Of a stretch of 20,952 nucleotides of DNA, positions 15,351-20,952 are shown piece after piece; positions within the stretch are counted from its first letter, which is position 1; the number at the start of each line of letters is the position of its first letter. The translations under genes were made by a program, and so were the position numbers. Origin of the DNA: CAZYTO01 sp964650405 (GTDB lineage: Bacteria; Acidobacteriota; Thermoanaerobaculia; Gp7-AA8); NCBI GenBank assembly GCA_964650405.1, contig CAZYTO010000069.1, forward strand, positions 1-20,952, written 5' to 3'. Below the pieces are notes generated by a model. The model did not search any database. It was not told the DNA's origin and worked only from the letters and a program-made list of their open reading frames with translations.

Positions 15351-16388
15351 ATGGCAGCAACGTCGAATGACCTGCTTCACGTCGGTATCGACCTCGGCAC
15401 GTCGCGCAGTGCGATCTCCGCGTCGAACGGCGAGCGTTTCGTCGTCGAGAGCTTTGTCGGGTGGCCGGCGGACATGGTGGCCAAGAAGGTCCTGAAGCGA
15501 ACCGTCCTCATCGGCCACGAAGCGGTGTCCAACCGGACCATGCTCGACCTTCATCGCCCCCTCGAGCGCGGCCTGCTCAAGGAAGGGTCGGAGAAGGACG
15601 TGGAAGCGGTCCGCGAGCTCCTCAAGCACCTCCTCGGCCTGGTCGGCGTCGCCTCCAACGGCAAGATCGACGCGAGCCGAGTGCGGGCCGTCGTCGGCGT
15701 CCCGGCCGCCTCGCTGCGCACGAACAAGCAGTACTTGCGCAATGCCATGAAAGGCATCGTGGACAGCCTCCTCATCGTGAGCGAGCCCTTCGCCGTGGCC
15801 TACGGCCTCGACGCCCTGCTGCACACACTGATCATCGACATCGGCGCCGGCACGAGCGACTTCTGCGTGATGAAGGGCCGCTACCCGACCGAGGAGGACC
15901 AGCGCACGCTGACCGTGGCCGGCGATTCGATCGACCAGCAACTGCTCAAGATCATCTCCGAGCGCTACCCGCAGGCCAACATGACCATCTACATGGTGCG
16001 GGAGTGGAAGGAGAAGCACTCGTTCGTCGGCGACGCCACCGACCGCGTGCTGGTCACCGCGCCGGTGAAGGGCGTCCCCACGGAGCTCGACATCACCACG
16101 GAGATGAAGGCGGCCTGCGAGACGCTCCTGGCGCCGACCGTGGAAACGATGCTCGACCTGCTGTCGCGCGTGGAGCCCGAGTTCCAGGAACGCGTGCGCA
16201 ACAACATCATCCTCTCCGGCGGCGGCGGCCTCATTCACGGCCTGCCCGCGGCGCTGGAAGACGCGCTCAAACAGGTCGGCGGCGGCAAGGTGAAGTACAT
16301 GGAGGACCCCGTCTTCATCGGCTCGGACGGCGGCCTGGCCCTGGCCATCGACGCGCCGGACGGGGACTGGGAGAAGCTGTCGGCCTGA
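15351..16388 (+). CDS. MamK-like bacterial actin
   Basis: This 345-residue actin-fold ATPase is expected to form cytoplasmic filaments. Phosphate-1 loop: VGIDLGTSRSAIS (11-23). Connect-1 region: IVSEPFAVAYGLDALLHT with E145. Phosphate-2: IIDIGAGTSD (161-170) with D163. Adenosine motif: LSGGGGLIHGL (288-298). The blocks around VGWP, YGLD.L..T, EDQRTLTVAG, ERYPQ and KHSFVG follow the magnetosome actin MamK more closely than MreB, ParM or FtsA. E145 and D163 match the catalytic pair of MamK. No other mam gene is in the window, so it is a MamK relative outside a magnetosome island. Start 15351 follows AGAGGAAAG, a good ribosome site. Confidence 0.88.
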   Translation: MAATSNDLLHVGIDLGTSRSAISASNGERFVVESFVGWPADMVAKKVLKRTVLIGHEAVSNRTMLDLHRPLERGLLKEGSEKDVEAVRELLKHLLGLVGVASNGKIDASRVRAVVGVPAASLRTNKQYLRNAMKGIVDSLLIVSEPFAVAYGLDALLHTLIIDIGAGTSDFCVMKGRYPTEEDQRTLTVAGDSIDQQLLKIISERYPQANMTIYMVREWKEKHSFVGDATDRVLVTAPVKGVPTELDITTEMKAACETLLAPTVETMLDLLSRVEPEFQERVRNNIILSGGGGLIHGLPAALEDALKQVGGGKVKYMEDPVFIGSDGGLALAIDAPDGDWEKLSA

Positions 16389-16420
16389 TCACCGTACGAC
16401 GACGCTTTCCGACTTACGAG

Positions 16421-16840
16421 TTGGTGATCGACACACCTCTCGATGCAGGGAAAGCACGGGCCCTGCTCGAGCAGCACGTGCGCTACCAGGGCGCCGATCC
16501 CGCTCTCTCGGGAGTGGTCACGGATACCGGCTTCTCCGTGAGCTCGCGATCGCGCCTCCCCCTCATCATGCGCCGCCTGCCTGTGGAGGCCGTCGGCGAG
16601 ATCATCGGACGTGGCGACAGGTCGGAGATCCATGTACGGCTCGTTTCGTTCACCCCATATCTCGTGCTGCCGTTGTTAGCAGTCTTCTGGCTCGGGGTAG
16701 TACTGGTGGGCGATCGTTCGGCGCAAGGGGTCCTCGCTGGAGCCTGGGTGACGGGCCTGCTAACGCTCAGTCTCGCCATCGACCGCTTACGCGGCAGCAG
16801 GCAGATCCGGCTCATCTTCGAGTCGATTTACTTTCCATGA
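16421..16840 (+). CDS. Uncharacterised small membrane protein with two transmembrane segments
   Basis: A soluble N-terminal part (LVIDTPLDAGKARALLEQHV, then SGVVTDTGFSVSSRSRLP and VGEIIGRGDRSEIHVRL) precedes two hydrophobic segments (FTPYLVLPLLAVFWLGVVLV and VLAGAWVTGLLTLSLAI) and a short tail. I do not know a named family; the pattern of a small beta domain then paired TM helices recalls uncharacterised bacterial membrane proteins. The start is uncertain. The frame is open through the end of the actin gene, and the only standard starts near its beginning are TTG 16421 and GTG 16424, although RRRFPTYE just before also looks coding. It ends in an ATGA overlap with the methyltransferase. Confidence 0.65.
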   Translation: MVIDTPLDAGKARALLEQHVRYQGADPALSGVVTDTGFSVSSRSRLPLIMRRLPVEAVGEIIGRGDRSEIHVRLVSFTPYLVLPLLAVFWLGVVLVGDRSAQGVLAGAWVTGLLTLSLAIDRLRGSRQIRLIFESIYFP

Positions 16841-17616
16841 CCTTCCGCGCCCTGGCCCGTCGTCTGATTCCCCGTCCCGCCCGCCGCGCGTTGCGCATCG
16901 CGTTGGCGGAGCTGCCGCGGCGCGCTCGTGATTTCGTCCCGGACCTGGTCCGGCGCGATCTGCCGCCGGCCTCGCTGCGCTTCCACGTGGCCGGCAGCAG
17001 TGATCGCGCCTCCTTCGTCTCCATCGGGGCGAATGCGGCCCGGCAGCTTCTCGACGCCGCGGCCCGCCATCGCGATCCGGCCACGCTTCGCGACGCCCTC
17101 GATTTCGGCTGCGGCTGCGGCCGCATCGCCCGCCACATGCCGGGAACGATGCGGATGACCGGCATCGACGTGGACGCCCGCTCCATCGCCTGGTGCAAGG
17201 CTCACCTGGCCGGCGATTGGCGTGTGATCGCGCCCGGCCCGCCCACGCCCCTGCCGCCGGGCGCGTTCGACCTCGTCTACGCCGTCAGCGTCTTTACACA
17301 CCTCGACGAGGAGCGGCAGCGGGCCTGGATCGCCGAGCTGCACCGTCTGCTGCGCGACGGCGGACTCCTGGTCGTGACGACGCTCGGCCCGGAGTTGGTC
17401 TGGACCCGGCCCGACCTCGACGCCGCCCAGCGCGAGCGCCTCGCCGCGCACGGCTTCGTCTTCGCCCCCGGCGCGGCGTCGTTCAACGAGGATTCGTCGT
17501 TCCAGTCGCGCAACTACCTGGAACGCGACTGGAACGGCTTCGCGCTGCTGGAGCAGACGACTCACGGCCTGGCGTCGTATCAGGACCTGAGCGTTTTCGT
17601 GAAGAGGGACCAGTGA
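16837..17616 (+). CDS. Class I SAM-dependent methyltransferase
   Basis: This is a 259-residue protein with the Rossmann methyltransferase core: motif I LDFGCGCGRIARHM (88-101), the acidic residue ending strand 2 in GIDVDARSI (D111), and motif IV AFDLVYAVSVFTHLDEE (143-159) followed by LHRLLRDGGLLVVTT. It resembles the Methyltransf_11/25 group. The basic N-terminus (MTFRALARRLIPRPARRALR) has no clear membrane segment. The substrate is unknown. Position between a membrane protein and a GT39 glycosyltransferase, with 4-nt overlaps on both sides, suggests a lipid-linked sugar or a cell-surface glycan. Confidence 0.9.
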   Translation: MTFRALARRLIPRPARRALRIALAELPRRARDFVPDLVRRDLPPASLRFHVAGSSDRASFVSIGANAARQLLDAAARHRDPATLRDALDFGCGCGRIARHMPGTMRMTGIDVDARSIAWCKAHLAGDWRVIAPGPPTPLPPGAFDLVYAVSVFTHLDEERQRAWIAELHRLLRDGGLLVVTTLGPELVWTRPDLDAAQRERLAAHGFVFAPGAASFNEDSSFQSRNYLERDWNGFALLEQTTHGLASYQDLSVFVKRDQ

Positions 17617-19400
17617 CACGCCGTACCGGCGCCATTCTCGTGGCGCTCCTCGCGCTCGTGCCCCTGGCGCGCATCATCGCCACCTATCCCGTCTTCAGCC
17701 AGACCGTCGACGAGCCGGTCCACGTTGCCGGGGGCTTCGACTGGCTCACGGCACCTCGCTATGACTACGATCCCGAGCACCCGCCCCTGGCCCGCGCCTT
17801 CTTCGCGCTCGACGCCTGGCTGCACGGCGCTCGTATCCCGGCGGAAATCGGCATCCGCGGCAATGCCCTGCTCTATCGCCAGGATCACTACATCCGCAAT
17901 CTCGCCGGGGCCCGCGCCGGCAATCTGCCCTTCTTCCTCGCCGCCCTGGCGGCCGTCGGCCTCTGGGCACGGCGGCTGTTCGGCGAGGCCGCGGCACTCG
18001 TGGCCATGGCCCTCTTCGGCGCCCTGCCGCCCATCCTCGCGCACAGCGGGCTGGCCACGACGGACATGGGGCCGACGGCGTTCACGGCGCTGTCGCTCTA
18101 CGCACTGACGCTCTGGCTGGACGCCGCCACCTGGCCCCGCACGCTGGCTCTCGGGCTCATCATCGGGCTCGGGCTGCTCACGAAGTTCTCGTTTGTCGTC
18201 TACTTTCCGCTGGCGGCACTGGCCCTGCTGTACGTCCGCCTGCGCGGCCTGCAACGGCCTCGCGCCGGCCGTCTCGTCGCGCTGCCGGCCATCGTCCTGC
18301 TGATTGTCTGGGCCGGCTATAAGTTCGACATCGGCATACTCGACGCGGCCCGCGAGAAGACCTTCCCGCCGATTGCTGACGAACACATCGCCGCGGCGTA
18401 TGAGCACACTCCCGGCTACGGCTGGGTGCGCCCCGACCTCATCACCCGGTTCCACGAGTACTGCGCCGAGGCCGAGAGCCACGGCAGGCGCGGCATCGAC
18501 TTCCCCGACTGGGCGAAGGCGGCCGGCTATCCGTCACCGCTCGCCGGCCGGCACGGCCATGACGCGATGGCCGGCCTCCCTCCGCCGCCCCGCCCGAACG
18601 CGCTTCTCGAACCATTTCGGATGGCGTGGCACGGGATCGGCGCTCACGTTCCGCTGCCCGCGCCGTACTTCCTGGCCGGCCTGGAGTACGTCCATTGGCA
18701 CTCCAGCGTCGGCCACCCTGCGTTCCTCCTCGGCCAGCGAAGCGCCGGCGGCTGGTGGTATTACTTTCCCGTCGTCTGGTTCTTCAAGACGCCGCTGGCA
18801 TTCGTCCTTCTGACGCTCGGCGGCCTGGCGTGGCTACTCCGGCATGCCCCGAACCGGGAGGCGGCCGGCGTCGCGCTCGTGCCGCTGCTGCTGTTCGTCC
18901 CGGCCATGCTGAGCGGCATCAACATCGGCATTCGCCACCTCCTCCCCGTCTATCCCTTCCTGGCCGTCCTCGCGGCGGCGGCCCTCGTGCAACTCTGGCG
19001 CCGGCGGCGCGCCGCGGCCATCGTGCTCGCGCTCGCATTCCTCGCAGAGACGACCCTCGCCCACCCCGACTACCTGGCCTGGTTCAACGTCGCCGCAGGG
19101 AACCATCCGGAGCGGATCGCCAACGACAGCAATCTCGACTGGGGCCAGGACCTCCTGCGGCTGGCGAACGTGGCCAACGGCGAGCACCTGGCCCCGCTCT
19201 ACCTCGGTTACTTCGGCAGCGCAAAGCCCAGGCGCCACATCGCTCACTTCGAAGCGCTGCGGCCCAACACACCCGTCCACGGCTGGGTGGCCATCAGTGA
19301 GATGACCCTCGCCCTCAACGGCGACGAATTCGCCTGGCTCGCCCCGTATCAACCTGTGCGCAAGATCGGCAAATCGATCTGGTTGTATCGGATCCCTTGA
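17613..19400 (+). CDS. GT39/PMT-type membrane glycosyltransferase
   Basis: This 595-residue multispanning protein has a GT-C fold. The first luminal loop has the Asp-Glu motif D33-E34 in SQTVDEPVHVAGGFDWL and EHPPLARAFFALDAW, as in PMT_2/ArnT-type enzymes that transfer a sugar from a polyprenyl-phosphate donor to a protein or lipid. About ten hydrophobic helices follow. The C-terminal part has SGINIGIRHLLPVYPF and DSNLDWGQDLLRL, features common in bacterial GT39 proteins. The start is GTG 17613, overlapping the methyltransferase stop (GTGA) after GAAGAGGGA; upstream open sequence in the frame only overlaps the methyltransferase. Donor and acceptor cannot be told. Confidence 0.9.
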   Translation: MTRRTGAILVALLALVPLARIIATYPVFSQTVDEPVHVAGGFDWLTAPRYDYDPEHPPLARAFFALDAWLHGARIPAEIGIRGNALLYRQDHYIRNLAGARAGNLPFFLAALAAVGLWARRLFGEAAALVAMALFGALPPILAHSGLATTDMGPTAFTALSLYALTLWLDAATWPRTLALGLIIGLGLLTKFSFVVYFPLAALALLYVRLRGLQRPRAGRLVALPAIVLLIVWAGYKFDIGILDAAREKTFPPIADEHIAAAYEHTPGYGWVRPDLITRFHEYCAEAESHGRRGIDFPDWAKAAGYPSPLAGRHGHDAMAGLPPPPRPNALLEPFRMAWHGIGAHVPLPAPYFLAGLEYVHWHSSVGHPAFLLGQRSAGGWWYYFPVVWFFKTPLAFVLLTLGGLAWLLRHAPNREAAGVALVPLLLFVPAMLSGINIGIRHLLPVYPFLAVLAAAALVQLWRRRRAAAIVLALAFLAETTLAHPDYLAWFNVAAGNHPERIANDSNLDWGQDLLRLANVANGEHLAPLYLGYFGSAKPRRHIAHFEALRPNTPVHGWVAISEMTLALNGDEFAWLAPYQPVRKIGKSIWLYRIP

Positions 19401-19404
19401 TCAT

Positions 19405-19507
19405 CCGTCTGCCCGCAAGCGGAATCCGTCGCCCGCAACGTCAATCGTCCGCCCGCAACTGCAAACCGCCCGCCCGCAACTGCAACCACCGCCTGCAACC
19501 TGCTAAC
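19405..19507. repeat. 20-bp degenerate tandem repeat (GCCCGCAA core), five units
   Basis: Units such as TCCGTCGCCCGCAACGTCAA recur about every 20 bp from 19405 to 19507, directly after the GT39 stop. The run fills the gap between convergent genes. Confidence 0.75.
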
Positions 19508-19522
19508 TGCCCCACGTTGCCG

Positions 19523-19543
19523 AAAAGGCCTCAGGCCGAGGCC
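19523..19543 (-). terminator. Terminator of the OsmC-family gene
   Basis: On the minus strand GGCCTC-GGCCT-GAGGCC then TTTT. The 6-bp stem contains the OsmC stop codon. The U-tract is short, so efficiency may be modest. Confidence 0.5.
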
Positions 19544-19956
19544 AGAACCGCGGCGGCGTTTTCGGCTGCGCCCGCCTCCGCCACCCGCACATCGAATGCC
19601 GGCGGATCGAGGATGGCGCGCTTGACGGCGCAGTGGTCGACGGCCCGGAGAATGGCCTCTCGGTACTTCGCCGGAAACTCGGGCGGCGTCGTGACTTCGA
19701 GACGGATCGTCGTGAGACGGCCGTCCACGCGCTCGGGCGTGAGCGTCACGCCGAGGCCCTCGGTGGCGATGTGGCGCTCCTGGCAGAAGCGCAGCGCGTA
19801 GTAGCCGGCGCATGCGGCCAGTGAGGCCAGGAACAGGTCGAACGGCGAAGGTCCGCTGTCCGCGCCTCCCGCCGCGGCCGGCCGATCAGTGTGGATGGTA
19901 TGCCCGCGTACGATGGCGTCGACGGCCGCTCCACCGGGAAAAGTGACGGTGAACAT
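19531..19956 (-). CDS. OsmC family protein (peroxiredoxin-like)
   Basis: The 141-residue product has the OsmC/YhfA fold pattern: SGPSPFDLFLASLAACAGYYALRFCQER, with the redox Cys C49 at the start of the central helix, and the second conserved Cys C108 in VDHCAVKRAI. OsmC proteins reduce organic hydroperoxides with these two cysteines. The third cysteine, C58, is not part of the pair. The sequence is closer to the YhfA-like subgroup, whose role is less certain. Length is normal. The gene stands alone, convergent with GT39 and divergent from the hydrolase gene. Confidence 0.9.
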   Translation of the reverse strand: MFTVTFPGGAAVDAIVRGHTIHTDRPAAAGGADSGPSPFDLFLASLAACAGYYALRFCQERHIATEGLGVTLTPERVDGRLTTIRLEVTTPPEFPAKYREAILRAVDHCAVKRAILDPPAFDVRVAEAGAAENAAAVLASA

Positions 19957-20000
19957 GATTCACAGATACGACCGCGCAACTGCAGGGCGCCGTGTCCGTT

Positions 20001-20019
20001 GTCACCTATCATCGGTGAC
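20001..20019. promoter_or_regulatory. Palindrome around a -10 element before the hydrolase gene
   Basis: GTCACC, then TATCATC, then GGTGAC form a perfect 6-bp inverted repeat that brackets the hexamer TATCAT (20007-20012) and ends on the base before ATG 20020. It could be an operator that blocks the promoter. The hexamer ends 7 nt before the ATG, again leaving no room for a 5' leader. Confidence 0.45.
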
Positions 20020-20829
20020 ATGCCGCCGCTCGTGAAGCGCATGCTGAAATACACGATCATCCTGCTGCTGGCTCTCTTCCTCACCACGCAGTACCTGCGG
20101 CGGACGTCGATGTTCTTCCCGGCGCGCTATCCGGCGGGCGATTGGAACACAACGGCCCTCGAGCAGACGTTCCGGACCGACGACGGCGTCTCGCTCCATG
20201 GGTGGTACTTCCGGGCGCCGGATGCGCAGGCGCCGCTCCTGGTCTGGATGCACGGCAACGGCGGCAACATTACCGACCGCGCCTCGGTGGCGAAGGAGCT
20301 GGCGCGGCGCGGCATCTCCGTCTTCGTCTTCGACTGGCGCGGCTACGGGAAGAGCGAGGGCTCGCCCTCCGAACACGGCCTGTACCACGACGCGCTCGGG
20401 GCAGTCGACTTTGCACGCGGGCATCTCGGCCAGGACGACCTCGTGCTCTACGGCGAATCCCTCGGCGGTCCGTACGCGGCCTACGCCGCCGGCCGCCGCC
20501 TGGTGCGTTGCGTCGTCATCGAAAACTCGTTCCCGTCGCTGGCGGCGCTCGGGAACAAGCTCTATGCACCCCTGCCCCTCGGCGTCTTCGCCCCGTTTGC
20601 CATGACCACCACGCGCTGGCTCAACGCCGCGCACGTGCCGGTGCTGGTCATGCATGGCCGCCGCGACCAGGTCATTCCCTTCGCCCTCGGCAAGGCCCTC
20701 TTCGACGGCCTGAATACGCCGAAAGAGATGCTCGTCTCCGAGACGGCGGATCACGATGAGATCCCCGAGGTGGAAGGGGAGCGCTACTACACGACGGTCA
20801 CCGCCTTCATCGCCCGCAGCAGGCGGTGA
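20020..20829 (+). CDS. Membrane-anchored alpha/beta hydrolase (ABHD13/Bem46-like)
   Basis: This is a 269-residue serine hydrolase. An N-terminal hydrophobic anchor (about 9-25, LKYTIILLLALFLTTQY) precedes the hydrolase domain. The oxyanion loop is WMHGNGGN (76-83). The nucleophile elbow is LYGESLGGPYA with S147, the acid is D216 in MHGRRDQVIP, and the His is H245 in ETADHDEI. Relatives include the Bem46/ABHD13 group and YqkD-like proteins, whose substrates are mostly unknown; an esterase or lipase action is likely. I chose ATG 20020; the frame is open upstream to 19891 but that part has no family similarity and overlaps the OsmC start region. Confidence 0.9.
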   Translation: MPPLVKRMLKYTIILLLALFLTTQYLRRTSMFFPARYPAGDWNTTALEQTFRTDDGVSLHGWYFRAPDAQAPLLVWMHGNGGNITDRASVAKELARRGISVFVFDWRGYGKSEGSPSEHGLYHDALGAVDFARGHLGQDDLVLYGESLGGPYAAYAAGRRLVRCVVIENSFPSLAALGNKLYAPLPLGVFAPFAMTTTRWLNAAHVPVLVMHGRRDQVIPFALGKALFDGLNTPKEMLVSETADHDEIPEVEGERYYTTVTAFIARSRR

Positions 20830-20858
20830 GCGGTCCGCTGCGACTATCATTGCGGCCG

Positions 20859-20952
20859 ATGCGCTGCTTCCGTTGTCACGCCGAGATCGAGCCGGCGTTC
20901 AAAGCCTGCCCCCACTGCGGTGAGCCCATCACCGACTTCGCCCGCCGCTACA
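20859..20952 (+). CDS. Zinc-ribbon protein, N-terminal part (runs off the window)
   Basis: The first 31 residues contain two CxxC knuckles, MRCFRCHAEIEP and KACPHCGEPI, a zinc ribbon, then TDFARRY. The hexamer TATCAT (20845-20850) ends 8 nt before the ATG, with no Shine-Dalgarno sequence. In related bacteria such an N-terminus often precedes a protein kinase or another signalling domain, but the window ends too early to tell. Confidence 0.75.
   Translation, partial: MRCFRCHAEIEPAFKACPHCGEPITDFARRY

Overview
The window is a 21-kb stretch of high-GC chromosome, probably from an Acidobacteriota member (soil or sediment type). The lineage call is an inference. It rests on a photosynthetic-reaction-centre-type c cytochrome fused to a LolA-like domain, on the style of the GT39 protein, and on intergenic regions full of short degenerate repeats. 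No rRNA, tRNA, CRISPR array, integrase or transposase was found.

Layout. 1-690: the tail of an upstream gene, then about 150-bp tandem repeats carrying GGGGTCACATCT inverted motifs. 691-3105 (+): an NCS2/AzgA purine permease and a di-heme PRC-type cytochrome. 3106-3331: repeats between convergent genes. 3332-13830 (-): one branched-chain amino acid operon, read as promoter, leader peptide/attenuator, ilvB, ilvN, ilvC, ilvE, a small LysR-type DNA-binding protein, ilvD, leuA, a leuB-leuC fusion, leuD. 14037-14252 (-): dodecin. 14288-19400 (+): a tightly packed cell-envelope cluster of cell-wall amidase, MamK-like actin, small membrane protein, methyltransferase and GT39 glycosyltransferase. 19531-19956 (-): OsmC-family protein. 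20020-20829 (+): membrane-anchored alpha/beta hydrolase. 20859-end (+): start of a zinc-ribbon protein.

The main result is the ilv-leu operon. It encodes nearly the whole valine/leucine pathway and the shared isoleucine steps, but no threonine deaminase. Five junctions are 4-nt ATGA overlaps. Upstream of ilvB is a complete classical attenuator: a 46-codon leader peptide whose end carries four Val, four Ile and three Leu codons, a 13-bp antiterminator stem, and a mutually exclusive terminator with a U-tract. The promoter lies so close to the leader ATG that the mRNA should be almost leaderless. LeuA lacks its C-terminal leucine-sensing domain, LeuB and LeuC are one polypeptide, and LeuB has lost a 19-residue loop between two substrate-binding arginines. 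The operon also holds a LysR protein reduced to its winged HTH, and an ATC-N9-GAT palindrome abuts the -35 box. Together this suggests that leucine control has moved from allostery on LeuA to transcription attenuation, possibly with a minimal regulator.

A second theme is that several transcription-unit-leading genes have a TANNAT-like hexamer 6-9 nt before the ATG and no Shine-Dalgarno sequence, suggesting frequent leaderless transcription. A third is that almost every non-coding gap holds a different family of short degenerate repeats, some of which run into gene ends or supply ribosome-binding sites.
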